Positions 15,048-23,367 are shown, counted from the first letter of the stretch. The stretch is 26,337 nucleotides of DNA from Prevotella sp. UBA2850 (GCA_002350805.1 DEFO01000047.1:35638-61974); one strand, 5' to 3'. Numbers and translations: made by a program. The notes: generated by a model from the letters alone, not told the origin.

Positions 15048-15079
15048 CAAAGATACGCATAAGTGAGCGAAATGCCAAA
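15048..15079 (-). promoter_or_regulatory. Promoter of the EFR1-M6-HD operon
   Basis: On the minus strand TTTG (15076-15079), 20 nt, then TATCTTTG (15048-15055), an exact match. The start codon begins 4 nt downstream, so transcription would begin at or very near the ATG. Confidence 0.75.
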
Positions 15080-15172
15080 TTTATTTTCGTTTTTCCGCTT
15101 CCGCTGAGTTGGCTGAATGAAAAGTAGTGAAATAATTATTGATTATCAATGGCTAATTATCAATTATTTTGT

Positions 15173-15180
15173 ACTTTTGC
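15173..15180 (+). promoter_or_regulatory. -7 element for truA
   Basis: TACTTTTG, an exact TAnnTTTG match, 7 nt before the chosen ATG at 15188. There is no clear TTG at -33. It rules out the upstream in-frame ATG at 15149, which lies before the promoter. Confidence 0.55.
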
Positions 15181-15187
15181 AGCCGAT

Positions 15188-15925
15188 ATGCAACGATATT
15201 TCATTTTTTTCGGTTACGACGGTACCAACTACCATGGCTGGCAGATACAGCCCCATTGTGTTTCGGTGCAAGAAGTGTTGCAACGAGCGTTGTCAACTTT
15301 GTTGCGCCGTGAGATGGAGGTAGTGGGGGCCGGCCGGACAGATGCAGGTGTGCATGCACGGATGATGGCTGCTCATTTCGACTTCGAGGAAGAACTGGAT
15401 GTGGTGCAGTTGGCTCGCAAATTGAACCGCCTGCTACCCCGCGATATAGCTGTTGACAGGGTGGAGAGAGTTGCCAATGACATGCATGCCCGCTTCTCGG
15501 CCACCAGCCGCACGTACCATTATTATATACATACTTGCAAGAATCCTTTCCTTCGCTCTTATTCGTGGGAGACCCATTACGCGCTCGACTTTGATGCCAT
15601 GAACATGGCCGCCGCTGCTTTGCTGGAATACGAAGACTTCGGGGCATTCTGCAAGAGCCATACCGATGTGAAGACCACGCTCTGCCACATTACTGAGGCC
15701 CGCTGGATTCAGACTGGCGACAACGAATGGTATTTCGTCATCACCGCCAACCGCTTTCTGCGTAACATGGTGCGGGCTGTGGTAGGCACCTTGATCGAGG
15801 TGGGACGCGGGCGCATGACGATGGATGAGTTCCGTCATGTGGTTGAAGGCAAGAAACGCACCGAGGCCGGAGAAAGCATGCCTGCCCATGCTTTGTTCTT
15901 GGAGAATGTCAGTTATGATGGTTGA
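15188..15925 (+). CDS. truA: tRNA pseudouridine synthase A
   Basis: It makes pseudouridine at positions 38-40 of the tRNA anticodon arm. The 245-residue protein begins MQRYFIFFGYDGTNYHGWQ, the usual TruA start, and has the catalytic Asp52 in GAGRTDAGVHA. The C-terminal FLRNMVRAVVGTLIEVGRGR is also characteristic. An ATG 39 nt upstream (15149) is in frame but lies before the -7 element at 15173-15180, and its 13 extra codons are unlike the family, so I start at 15188. That leaves almost no leader. The DMT transporter gene follows after 64 nt, probably on the same transcript. Confidence 0.95.
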   Translation: MQRYFIFFGYDGTNYHGWQIQPHCVSVQEVLQRALSTLLRREMEVVGAGRTDAGVHARMMAAHFDFEEELDVVQLARKLNRLLPRDIAVDRVERVANDMHARFSATSRTYHYYIHTCKNPFLRSYSWETHYALDFDAMNMAAAALLEYEDFGAFCKSHTDVKTTLCHITEARWIQTGDNEWYFVITANRFLRNMVRAVVGTLIEVGRGRMTMDEFRHVVEGKKRTEAGESMPAHALFLENVSYDG

Positions 15926-15989
15926 CAGCATTGCGTTACACTGTCTAGTGAGCATATTCAAATAGATATTAGTTTTTTAAAGTTTATCA

Positions 15990-16910
15990 ATGGCTTGGTT
16001 ATTTTTAGCATTCCTCTCGGCGACGTTGCTGGGATTCTACGACTCGTGTAAGAAGGAGGCACTCAATGGCAATGCCGTCATTCCGGTCTTGTTTCTCAAT
16101 ACTTTGTTTTCTTCGCTCATCTTCCTGCCGTTCATCGTGATGAGCTATACGTCGGCCGTGCTCGACGGTACCATTTTCCATGTGGCATCAGGAGGGTGGG
16201 AGATGCACAAATACATTTTGCTGAAAAGCCTCATCGTATTGTCTAGCTGGATATTCGGCTATTTTGGCATGAAGCACCTGCCGCTGAGCATCGTCGGTCC
16301 TATCAATGCCACACGCCCAGTGATGGTGTTGGTGGGAGCCTTGCTGGTTTTCGGCGAGCGGCTTAACATGTATCAGTGGATTGGTGTGTTGCTGGCCGTG
16401 GCTTCGTTTTTCATGCTGAGCAGAAGCGGAAAGAAAGAGGGTATCGACTTCAAGCACGATAAATGGATTTATTTTGTGGTACTGTCGGCCATGCTCGGGG
16501 CTATAAGTGGACTCTACGATAAGTATCTGATGGCATCCCCGCAAGATGGTGGGGTGGGGATTGACCGTATGATGGTGCAGAGTTGGTATAATATCTACCA
16601 GTGTGGTATGATGGGCGCCATGCTGCTGTTATTATGGTGGCCGAAGCATAAGCAGACCACCCCTTTTCATTGGGATCGGTCTATTATTTTCATATCTTTG
16701 TTCCTAAGTGCTGCCGATTTCGTCTACTTCTATGCGCTCAGTCTGCCTGGTGCCATGATCAGCATCGTGTCGATGATTCGCCGGGGAAGCGTTATTGTGA
16801 GCTTTCTCGTAGCAGCGGCAGTCTTCCACGAGAAAAACCTGAAGAGTAAAACCGTGGACCTTGCTTTGGTGTTGCTGGGAATGCTTTTCCTCTATTGGGG
16901 TACAAAATGA
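15990..16910 (+). CDS. DMT superfamily (EamA) inner-membrane transporter
   Basis: A 306-residue hydrophobic protein with about ten membrane segments arranged as two EamA repeats. The first repeat covers about residues 1-145, ending GVLLAVASFFML; the second begins near 155 with WIYFVVLSAMLGAISGLYDKYLM. The end of each repeat (PVMVLVGALLVFGERL and VIVSFLVAAAVFHEKNL) carries the small-residue, then Glu, pattern of drug/metabolite transporters. The substrate cannot be told; relatives export metabolites or take up nucleosides and cofactors. It follows truA. A small AAGTGAA/TTTCACTT hairpin at 16921-16940 may mark the 3' end. Confidence 0.88.
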   Translation: MAWLFLAFLSATLLGFYDSCKKEALNGNAVIPVLFLNTLFSSLIFLPFIVMSYTSAVLDGTIFHVASGGWEMHKYILLKSLIVLSSWIFGYFGMKHLPLSIVGPINATRPVMVLVGALLVFGERLNMYQWIGVLLAVASFFMLSRSGKKEGIDFKHDKWIYFVVLSAMLGAISGLYDKYLMASPQDGGVGIDRMMVQSWYNIYQCGMMGAMLLLLWWPKHKQTTPFHWDRSIIFISLFLSAADFVYFYALSLPGAMISIVSMIRRGSVIVSFLVAAAVFHEKNLKSKTVDLALVLLGMLFLYWGTK

Positions 16911-17006
16911 TGGCTGCGGGAAGTGAATACAATTTCACTTTGTATGAAATAATCAGTATCGTTTCTGCCGTATAGGTTGAAAAAAGGAAGAAAAAACAGC
17001 ATTTGC

Positions 17007-17037
17007 TTTGCATTTTGGAAGAAAAGCATTAATTTTG
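17007..17037 (+). promoter_or_regulatory. Promoter of the dapA-araC operon
   Basis: TTTG at 17007-17010, 19 nt, then TAATTTTG at 17030-17037, an exact match, 23 nt before the dapA start codon. Confidence 0.75.
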
Positions 17038-17060
17038 CAATTTGATTAGAAATAGGTTTT

Positions 17061-17948
17061 ATGGCACGAAATATATTCAAGGGTTTAGGGATAGCCCTCA
17101 TCACACCGTTTACGACTACCGGTTCGGTAGATTATGCTGCGTTGAAACGCCTGGTGGAATACCAGTTGGCCAACGGTGCTGATTTCTTATGTATACTTGC
17201 AACGACAGGCGAGACTCCCTGCCTGACCTTCGATGAGAAAGAGAAAATCAAGGAACTGGTTGTAGATGTTGTACATGGTCGCATTCCCATTGTGGTGGGA
17301 TGTGGCGGGAACAATACGGCGGCAGTGGTGGAGGAACTGAAAACCGCCAACTTCCGTGGCATTGATGGCGTGCTGAGTGTTTGTCCATATTACAATAAAC
17401 CTTCGCAAGAGGGTCTGTACCAGCATTTTAAACGTATAGCGGAGGCTAGTCCACTTCCCGTGATTTTATATAATGTACCAGGGAGGACAGGCATTAATAT
17501 GAAGCCTGAGACAACTGTGAGACTGGCTAACGACTGTGAGAATATTGTGGCTATCAAAGAGGCAAGTGGTAACATAGAGCAGGTGGATGAGATTATCAAG
17601 GCCAAACCTGATCGATTTGATGTCATCAGCGGTGATGATGCCATTACCTATCAGCTGATTGCCAGTGGCGGTGCAGGAGTTATCTCGGTCATTGGCAATG
17701 CGCTGCCGAAAGAGTTCTCGCGAATGATCCGCCTGGAGTTCCGGGGGGAGTATGAGGCTGCGCGCAAGATACATCATAAGTTTACAGAGCTTTACAAACT
17801 GTTGTTTGTTGACGGTAACCCCGCCGGTGTGAAGGCTTTGCTTCATGAGATGGGAATGATCGAAAACGAACTGCGTCTGCCGTTGGTTCCAACCAGAGTG
17901 ACTACGTTGCAGAAAATTAGTGCTATATTGAGAGATTTACGTATTTAA
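17061..17948 (+). CDS. dapA: 4-hydroxy-tetrahydrodipicolinate synthase
   Basis: It condenses pyruvate with aspartate semialdehyde, the first committed step of lysine and diaminopimelate synthesis. The 295-residue TIM-barrel protein has the TTGETPCL pocket motif, Tyr137 in LYNVPGRTG, and the Schiff-base lysine Lys166 in VAIKEASGN, all in the DapA arrangement. The ISGDDA motif (residues 190-198) also fits DapA rather than other pyruvate aldolases of the same fold. It has its own promoter, and an AraC-type regulator gene starts 2 nt after its stop. No other dap genes are nearby. Confidence 0.95.
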   Translation: MARNIFKGLGIALITPFTTTGSVDYAALKRLVEYQLANGADFLCILATTGETPCLTFDEKEKIKELVVDVVHGRIPIVVGCGGNNTAAVVEELKTANFRGIDGVLSVCPYYNKPSQEGLYQHFKRIAEASPLPVILYNVPGRTGINMKPETTVRLANDCENIVAIKEASGNIEQVDEIIKAKPDRFDVISGDDAITYQLIASGGAGVISVIGNALPKEFSRMIRLEFRGEYEAARKIHHKFTELYKLLFVDGNPAGVKALLHEMGMIENELRLPLVPTRVTTLQKISAILRDLRI

Positions 17949-17950
17949 TC

Positions 17951-18838
17951 ATGCCGGAGGAGAGGAGAGTCATACATGAGATTACCCCTTTGATGGGAAA
18001 AGACGTTCTCTATATCGCAGACCGTCACAAGAAGGAATTCACTTATCCCATTCACAATCATGAGGTTTATGAGTTGAACTTTGTGGAACATGCTGCAGGC
18101 GTGCGCCGCATTGTAGGTGACAGCAGCGAGGTGATTGGTGAATACGACCTCGTGCTGATCACTTCTCCCGACCTGGAGCATGTGTGGGAGCAGAACACCT
18201 GCAAGAGTGATGATATCAGGGAGATCACAGTGCAGTTCGACTTCTTCATGAGTGAGGACAATTTCTTCGGGCGGAATCCCTTCCATAGCATGTACAAAAT
18301 GATGAATGAAGCGCGCAAAGGGCTGTGCTTCCCGCTTCCCGCCATCATGAAAGTCTATAGCTTGCTCGACTCGCTGAGTTCAGTGAAAGACGGATTCTAT
18401 GCAGTCCAGCAGTTTCTCACCATACTGTATGAGTTGTCGAAATGTGAGGGTGCCCGCACATTGGCGTCGAGCAGCTTTGCCAAGATTGCCGTTGAAGATG
18501 ACAGTCGCCGTATTTTGAAAGTGAAAAACTTCATCAGCAAGAATTATATGGAGGAGATTCGTTTGGCGCAGATGGCCGATATCGCCGGGATGAGCCCGAG
18601 TGCCTTTAGCCGTTTCTTTAAGCTCCATACGGGTCGTAACTTGAGCGATTATATCATTGACATACGTCTGGGGTATGCTGCTCGTAAACTAGTGGATACC
18701 AGTCATAGTATCTCAGAAATCAGCTATGAGTGCGGTTTTAACAACCTGAGTAATTTCAATAGAATCTTCAAGCGGAAGAAGGGCTGTTCGCCAAGCGAGT
18801 TTCGTGAGAATTACCACAAGACACGTGTGATTGTCTGA
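17951..18838 (+). CDS. AraC family transcriptional regulator
   Basis: A 295-residue DNA-binding protein. The N-terminal part has a cupin-like ligand domain beginning near YPIHNHEVYELNFV (a typical metal/sugar-sensing AraC opening), with the loop ITSPDLEHVW. The C-terminal 100 residues form the two helix-turn-helix units: LAQMADIAGMSPSAFSRFFK and ISEISYECGFNNLSNFNRIFK, ending GCSPSEFRENY. The ligand is unknown. The start lies 2 nt after the dapA stop, so it is translated from the dapA message, which is unusual for an AraC regulator of sugar use. A strong bidirectional terminator follows at 18871-18902. Confidence 0.92.
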   Translation: MPEERRVIHEITPLMGKDVLYIADRHKKEFTYPIHNHEVYELNFVEHAAGVRRIVGDSSEVIGEYDLVLITSPDLEHVWEQNTCKSDDIREITVQFDFFMSEDNFFGRNPFHSMYKMMNEARKGLCFPLPAIMKVYSLLDSLSSVKDGFYAVQQFLTILYELSKCEGARTLASSSFAKIAVEDDSRRILKVKNFISKNYMEEIRLAQMADIAGMSPSAFSRFFKLHTGRNLSDYIIDIRLGYAARKLVDTSHSISEISYECGFNNLSNFNRIFKRKKGCSPSEFRENYHKTRVIV

Positions 18839-18870
18839 TGAACTCGGGAAAGCGAACAGAATAATGATAA

Positions 18871-18902
18871 AAAAGCGGTTGGCAACGAAGCCAGCCGCTT
18901 TT
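18871..18902. terminator. Bidirectional terminator
   Basis: AAAAGCGGTTGGC and GCCAGCCGCTTTT form a 13-bp stem (one wobble) with loop AACGAA. A and T runs on either side make it work in both directions, for the AraC gene and for the PAS gene ending at 18906. Confidence 0.88.
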
Positions 18903-18905
18903 GTG

Positions 18906-19265
18906 TTACACTTGTTTGTCTCGGTCGTAATGAGGCATCTCGTCGGGCAGGATGAATGAGAACTCAACCAATCCTTTTACCTCTCCGTCTACTCGCCAGG
19001 GAGTCTGGAAAATCATTTTCTTACGGCCGTTCTTGGTGATGGTATAGCAGTGTGGGACATTCTGGGTCAGCATCTCGTTGATGATTTCTTTCGAACGCTC
19101 GTTGTGGCAGGGCAGCATGCTGCGCCCCACCATCGATTCGCCATTCTTGTTGAAAGTCTCACGCGAGCGTTTGTTCATATACACTACAACGCCTTCTTTG
19201 TCGGACACGGTAACAGCGGCCTCAATGTCCTCGGCCCATTGGAATGAATCTGCTGTGTTCCCCAT
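18906..19265 (-). CDS. Small single-PAS-domain protein
   Basis: A 119-residue protein consisting of one PAS fold: AEDIEAAVTVSDKEGVVVYMN starts it and GLVEFSFILPDEMP ends it, with no kinase, GGDEF or DNA-binding domain attached. A Cys53-His54 pair in MLPCHNERSKEI stands at the place where related PAS domains carry a conserved Cys-His, possibly a ligand for heme or metal. Its start lies 4 nt after the rubrerythrin stop, so it is co-transcribed with a peroxide-detoxifying protein. A role in sensing oxygen or redox state is inferred from that. The tail HYDRDKQV is polar. Confidence 0.82.
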   Translation of the reverse strand: MGNTADSFQWAEDIEAAVTVSDKEGVVVYMNKRSRETFNKNGESMVGRSMLPCHNERSKEIINEMLTQNVPHCYTITKNGRKKMIFQTPWRVDGEVKGLVEFSFILPDEMPHYDRDKQV

Positions 19266-19269
19266 CGTC

Positions 19270-19812
19270 TTAATAGTTTTCTGCTTTTACTTGGAAGTAA
19301 GCCTGCGGGTGGTCGCAAACGGGGCAGACCTCAGGGGCTTCTTTGCCTATTACTATGTGCCCGCAGTTAGCACATTGCCAGATGACGTCGCCGTCTTTCG
19401 AGAAAACTTTCTTCTCACGCACATTGCCCAGCAACTTACGGTAACGCTCTTCGTGGGCTTTTTCAATCTTGGCCACGCCCTCGAATTTCTCGGCAATCTC
19501 ATCGAAGCCTTCTTCACGGGCCTCTTTGGCCATGTGGTCGTACATATCCGTCCATTCAAAGTTCTCGCCATTAGCAGCAGCCTCAAGATTCTCTTCTGTG
19601 CTCTTGATGCTTCCGCCCTCAAGCAGTTTGAACCACATCTTTGCATGCTCTTTCTCGTTGGCAGCAGTCTCTTCGAAGATGGCTGCTATCTGCACATATC
19701 CGTCTTTTTTAGCTTTTGATGCCCAGTAGCTGTATTTGTTGCGGGCCATCGACTCTCCTGCAAATGCCTCTTGCAGATTTTTCTCAGTTTTTGTTCCTTT
19801 TAAGTCTTTCAT
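19270..19812 (-). CDS. rbr: Rubrerythrin
   Basis: A non-heme di-iron peroxidase of anaerobes that reduces hydrogen peroxide. The 180-residue protein has the N-terminal four-helix domain with iron ligands Glu20 in EAFAGESMARNKY and EKEH at 53-56, then the second pair in KIEKAHEERY (about 116-120). The C-terminal rubredoxin-like zinc ribbon or iron site uses Cys147, Cys150, Cys163 and Cys166 (CANCGH ... CPVCDH). It is full length. The PAS protein follows by 4 nt. The asparaginase gene lies 66 nt upstream; no separate TAnnTTTG promoter is visible in that gap, so read-through from ansA or a non-standard promoter is likely. Confidence 0.95.
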   Translation of the reverse strand: MKDLKGTKTEKNLQEAFAGESMARNKYSYWASKAKKDGYVQIAAIFEETAANEKEHAKMWFKLLEGGSIKSTEENLEAAANGENFEWTDMYDHMAKEAREEGFDEIAEKFEGVAKIEKAHEERYRKLLGNVREKKVFSKDGDVIWQCANCGHIVIGKEAPEVCPVCDHPQAYFQVKAENY

Positions 19813-19878
19813 AATGGTTTTGTTTGTATAGTGATGAATATAAATGATTCTTTACTGACACCATCTTATAGAGGTGTT

Positions 19879-20919
19879 TCAATCGATGGTGATTTCTCCT
19901 GCAATCGAGCGGTTCATCATTTCTCTGATGGTTCGGAAATCATTGTAGTGCGCCTGCAGGAACATCAGTTTGGTGACGGCTCCTTCAACGGTGCTGTCGT
20001 AGCCGCTCACTACTCCTGCATTCTTCAGGTGATAGCTGGCGTCGTATTTCCCCATTTCCACGCTGCCCGCCACACATTGGCTGATGTTGACAATGGTCAC
20101 TCCTCGCAGCGATGCATCTTTTAGCAGTTCTGTGATCCATCTCTGCTGGGGCGCATTGCCACTACCGTAGCTGCGCATGACAATAGAGCGCAGTTCGGGG
20201 GCGTCGAGCATATGGCGAACGATATTCTCTTGAATGCCAGGAAATAACGAGAAAACGATGACGTTGGGGTCCATGGCTACATGGGGTATCATCGGCCTGT
20301 CATAGTCGGGCTGAAGAATATGGTGAGGATGATACGTGAAATTGACGCCTGCATCACAAAGATGCGGATAGTTGAACGACTCGAAGGCTGTGAATCCTTC
20401 AGCGTTCTGTTTGGTACTACGGTTTCCGCGGAGCAAACGGCCGTTGAAGTAGATGCAAACCTCTGGCACTCGTGGACGTCCGTCAGGGTGGTAGGCAGAA
20501 GCCAGCTCGATACTGGTGATGAGATTCTCTTTTCCGTCGGTGCGCAACTGACCAATCGGAAGCTGACTGCCTGTGAGGATGACAGGCTTTGTAAGATTCT
20601 CTAACATGTATGAGAGCGCTGAAGCCGTATAGGCCATCGTGTCGGTTCCATGCAGAATAACAAAACCGTCGTAGTCGTCATAGCGTTCTGCAATAATCTG
20701 AACCAGCTTGGCCCACATGCGGTGATCCATGTCGCTGGAGTCAATGGGGGTATTGAATTGATAGACATCGATACCTGTTTTGATGAATGCAAACTCGTAA
20801 ACTTTCTCTTTCAGATGGTGAAAGTCGAGTGGCTCGAGTGCACCCGTCTGCGGATTACAGCCCATGCCAATGGTTCCACCTGTATAAATGAGAAGAACTT
20901 TGTTTTTCATATATGACAT
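19879..20919 (-). CDS. ansA: Type I L-asparaginase
   Basis: It hydrolyses asparagine to aspartate and ammonia. The 346-residue protein has no signal peptide, so it is cytoplasmic (type I). Motifs: YTGGTIGMG with the catalytic Thr at residues 13/16, the second motif HGTDTMAYTAS with Thr92-Asp93, and the GNRSTKQNAEGFTAFESFNYP segment carrying the catalytic lysine. Met4 is an alternative start (MKNKVLLIYTGG). Its promoter on the minus strand (20940-20971) is interleaved with that of uxaC. A short stem ACACC/GGTGT at 19858-19877 follows the stop and could be a weak terminator. Confidence 0.93.
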   Translation of the reverse strand: MSYMKNKVLLIYTGGTIGMGCNPQTGALEPLDFHHLKEKVYEFAFIKTGIDVYQFNTPIDSSDMDHRMWAKLVQIIAERYDDYDGFVILHGTDTMAYTASALSYMLENLTKPVILTGSQLPIGQLRTDGKENLITSIELASAYHPDGRPRVPEVCIYFNGRLLRGNRSTKQNAEGFTAFESFNYPHLCDAGVNFTYHPHHILQPDYDRPMIPHVAMDPNVIVFSLFPGIQENIVRHMLDAPELRSIVMRSYGSGNAPQQRWITELLKDASLRGVTIVNISQCVAGSVEMGKYDASYHLKNAGVVSGYDSTVEGAVTKLMFLQAHYNDFRTIREMMNRSIAGEITID

Positions 20920-20939
20920 CGTTTTCGTAAAATTCTGTG

Positions 20940-20971
20940 CAAATATAGCTTAAATTTCTCGCAGTTCCAAA
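20940..20971 (-). promoter_or_regulatory. Promoter for ansA
   Basis: On the minus strand TTTG (20968-20971), 20 nt, then TATATTTG (20940-20947), an exact match, about 20 nt before the start codon. It shares its upstream part with the uxaC promoter region. Confidence 0.72.
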
Positions 20972-20980
20972 AAAAATCGT

Positions 20981-20988
20981 TATCTTTG
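20981..20988 (+). promoter_or_regulatory. -7 element for uxaC
   Basis: TATCTTTG, an exact TAnnTTTG match, 61 nt before the uxaC start. The -33 position has no clear TTG and falls beside the -33 of ansA. Confidence 0.5.
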
Positions 20989-21049
20989 TATCTGAATTAC
21001 TGAAATCTATTCTAAATAACAATAAACACTTAAAATTCTAAAGCAAATT

Positions 21050-22450
21050 ATGAAACAGTTCATGGACGAGAATTTCCTGCTCGAAACCTCTACAGCGCAG
21101 GATCTTTATCACAATCATGCGGCTAAGATGCCAATCATCGACTATCATTGTCACTTGATTCCAGAGATGGTTGCCAACGACCATAAGTTTAAGAGCATCA
21201 CAGAATTATGGTTGGGCGGTGACCACTATAAATGGCGTGCCATGCGCACCAATGGTGTTGATGAGCGCTACTGCACCGGTAAGGATACCACCGATTGGGA
21301 GAAATTCGAGAAATGGGCAGAGACTGTTCCATATACTTTCCGTAATCCTCTTTACCACTGGACTCATCTGGAGCTGAAGACTGCTTTTGGTATCGACAAA
21401 CTGTTGAGTCCGAAGACAGCTCGTGAGATTTTCGACGAGTGTAACGAGAAGCTGCAGCTGCCAGAGTATACAGCTCGTGGCTTCATGCGCCGCTATCATG
21501 TTGAGACGGTTTGTACCACAGACGATCCTGTTGATGATCTGCGTTACCACAAGCAGACTCGTGAGAGTGGTTTCGAAATTCGCATGATCCCAGCCTGGCG
21601 TCCCGACAAGGCCATGAATATTGAAAAACCTGATTTCGCTGCTTATGTGAATCAGCTGGCAGAAGTCAGCGGTGTTTCCATCTCCAAGTTCAAAGACATG
21701 GTTGACGCCTTGCAGAAACGACACGACTTCTTCCATGAGAACGGTTGCCGCCTGAGCGACCATGGAATAGAGGAGTTCTACGATGAGGAATACACCGACA
21801 GCCAGATTGAGATCATTTTCGAGAAGGCCATGCGTGGTCAGCAGCTCTCCAGCATGGAGGTACGCCAGTATAAGAACTGCTTCCTGACACTGATGGCTGA
21901 GATGGATCACGCCAGCGATTGGACACAGCAGTTCCACTATGGTGCCATTCGCGATAACAACTCACGCATGTTTGCCCAGCTGGGGCCTGACACCGGCTTC
22001 GACTCTATAGGAGAGTTCAATACAGCCCAGGCCATGAGCCATTTCCTCAACAAACTGAATGCCGAGGGTAAACTCACACGTACCATCCTCTATACCCTTA
22101 ACCCTTGCGCCAACGAAGTGATTGCCACTATGTTGGGTAACTTCCAGGATGGCTCATGCCCAGGTAAGATACAGTTCGGATCAGGATGGTGGTTCAACGA
22201 TCAGCTAGATGGCATGACCCGTCAGATGAATGCATTGTCAGTGTTGGGTCTGTTGAGTCGTTTTGTGGGTATGCTTACCGACAGCCGCTCGTTCTTGAGC
22301 TATCCGCGCCATGAGTATTTCCGCCGTCTGCTCTGCAATCTGTTAGGCAACGATGTGGAGAAAGGCTTGCTGCCTAATGATACAGAAAGCCTGTACCGAA
22401 TGGTTGAGGATATCTCTTATAACAATGCCAAGAATTACTTCAAATTCTAA
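21050..22450 (+). CDS. uxaC: Uronate isomerase (glucuronate isomerase)
   Basis: It interconverts D-glucuronate with D-fructuronate and D-galacturonate with D-tagaturonate, the entry step for pectin- and glucuronan-derived sugars. The 466-residue protein has the metal-binding IIDYHCHLIPEM motif (His33 and His35 region), the GGDHYKWRAMRTNG segment, VCTTDDPVDDL, and FGSGWWFNDQLDGM, all typical of UxaC and in the usual order. It is full length. No uxuA, uxaB or transporter gene is close by, so the gene stands alone here. It has its own promoter and a terminator at 22455-22489. Confidence 0.96.
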   Translation: MKQFMDENFLLETSTAQDLYHNHAAKMPIIDYHCHLIPEMVANDHKFKSITELWLGGDHYKWRAMRTNGVDERYCTGKDTTDWEKFEKWAETVPYTFRNPLYHWTHLELKTAFGIDKLLSPKTAREIFDECNEKLQLPEYTARGFMRRYHVETVCTTDDPVDDLRYHKQTRESGFEIRMIPAWRPDKAMNIEKPDFAAYVNQLAEVSGVSISKFKDMVDALQKRHDFFHENGCRLSDHGIEEFYDEEYTDSQIEIIFEKAMRGQQLSSMEVRQYKNCFLTLMAEMDHASDWTQQFHYGAIRDNNSRMFAQLGPDTGFDSIGEFNTAQAMSHFLNKLNAEGKLTRTILYTLNPCANEVIATMLGNFQDGSCPGKIQFGSGWWFNDQLDGMTRQMNALSVLGLLSRFVGMLTDSRSFLSYPRHEYFRRLLCNLLGNDVEKGLLPNDTESLYRMVEDISYNNAKNYFKF

Positions 22451-22454
22451 AGAT

Positions 22455-22489
22455 AAGAATCCCGATGCTGTTTTAACATCGGGATTCTT
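22455..22489 (+). terminator. Rho-independent terminator after uxaC
   Basis: AAGAATCCCGATG and CATCGGGATTCTT form a 13-bp perfect stem with a 9-nt loop, followed by CATTTTTG. Confidence 0.85.
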
Positions 22490-22508
22490 CATTTTTGTGG
22501 ACAATAAT

Positions 22509-22539
22509 TTTGCTCGTTAAACATTTTGCAGTATCTTTG
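22509..22539 (+). promoter_or_regulatory. Promoter of the export-lipoprotein/glmS operon
   Basis: TTTG at 22509-22512, 19 nt, then TATCTTTG at 22532-22539, an exact match. It sits 27 nt before the chosen start at 22567 and excludes the upstream in-frame ATG at 22495. Confidence 0.75.
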
Positions 22540-22566
22540 CATAAATTTTTAACACATTTATTAATA

Positions 22567-23367
22567 ATGAATATGAAAAAGTATATTCTGCCTTTCGTGC
22601 TCTTAGCTGCCGTGTTCTCTTTCGAGAGTTGTATTTCATACAAAAACTTGTCGTACTTCCAGAATATTGAAACGACAGATTTCTCGCAGGTGAAGCATTA
22701 TTATGATGCAAGAATCATGGTTAAAGACCTTCTGACCATTAATGTGAGTACAACTGATCCTGAAGCAGGTCGTCCTTTCAACTTGCAGTATACAGGCTCA
22801 AATACGGGCTATAGTGGAGGTTCAAATAATGTGAACTTGCGCACTTTCCTTGTCAATAATGACGGTGAAATCAATTTCCCAGTTTTGGGTAAAGTGAAAG
22901 TTGCAGGACTGACCATCGATGAGTGTCAGGAGAAATTCCAGGATTTGATTAAACCCTATATGTCGGAAATCGAGCACCCGATAGTTACAGTAAGATTGTC
23001 AAATTTCCATGTGACTGTACTCGGCGAGGTGAATAATCCAGGTCCGAAGAATGCTGAAAAAGAGAAGCTCAGCATCATCGATGCCATTGCTCTTTCCGGT
23101 GATATGACCGTTTATGGCGAGCGCGAGAAAGTATTGTTGATTCGTGAAAACAGCGATGGCCAGAAAGAGTGGCACCGCCTGAATTTCTGTGATGCCAACA
23201 TCATGAACTCTCCTTATTACTATCTGCAGCAGAATGATATCGTCTATGTTGAGCCTAACAAGCTGAAGAAAGCTCAGAGCTCAGTGGGACGTTCGACAAA
23301 TATCTGGTTGTCAATTGTCACATCATTTATCTCTGCCGGCGCTTTGATTTACAGCATCGTGAAATAA
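22567..23367 (+). CDS. Polysaccharide export lipoprotein, Wza-like
   Basis: A 266-residue outer-membrane lipoprotein of the polysaccharide-export family. I chose the start MNMKKYILPFVLLAAVF because the promoter at 22509-22539 lies downstream of an earlier in-frame ATG. The signal ends at Cys22 (SFESCISY). The poly-saccharide export domain follows (VKDLLTINVSTTDPEA..., then VNNDGEINFPVLGKVKVAGLT), then an SLBB-type segment (HVTVLGEVNNPGPKNAEKEKLSIIDAIALSGD). A final hydrophobic stretch (about residues 249-264) is the C-terminal helix that crosses the outer membrane in Wza. No Wzc-type kinase or glycosyltransferase lies beside it; glmS follows after 15 nt, suggesting a link to amino-sugar supply for surface glycans. 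Confidence 0.9.
   Translation: MNMKKYILPFVLLAAVFSFESCISYKNLSYFQNIETTDFSQVKHYYDARIMVKDLLTINVSTTDPEAGRPFNLQYTGSNTGYSGGSNNVNLRTFLVNNDGEINFPVLGKVKVAGLTIDECQEKFQDLIKPYMSEIEHPIVTVRLSNFHVTVLGEVNNPGPKNAEKEKLSIIDAIALSGDMTVYGEREKVLLIRENSDGQKEWHRLNFCDANIMNSPYYYLQQNDIVYVEPNKLKKAQSSVGRSTNIWLSIVTSFISAGALIYSIVK

Noticed and set aside
15149..15187. Upstream in-frame ATG of truA
   Set aside because: It lies before the -7 element, and the extra residues are not TruA-like.
19078..19719. A 213-codon plus-strand frame over the PAS and rubrerythrin genes
   Set aside because: The minus strand encodes two recognisable full-length proteins here.
22495..22566. Upstream ATG of the export lipoprotein
   Set aside because: The exact promoter at 22509-22539 lies after this ATG, and a normal lipoprotein signal starts at 22567.
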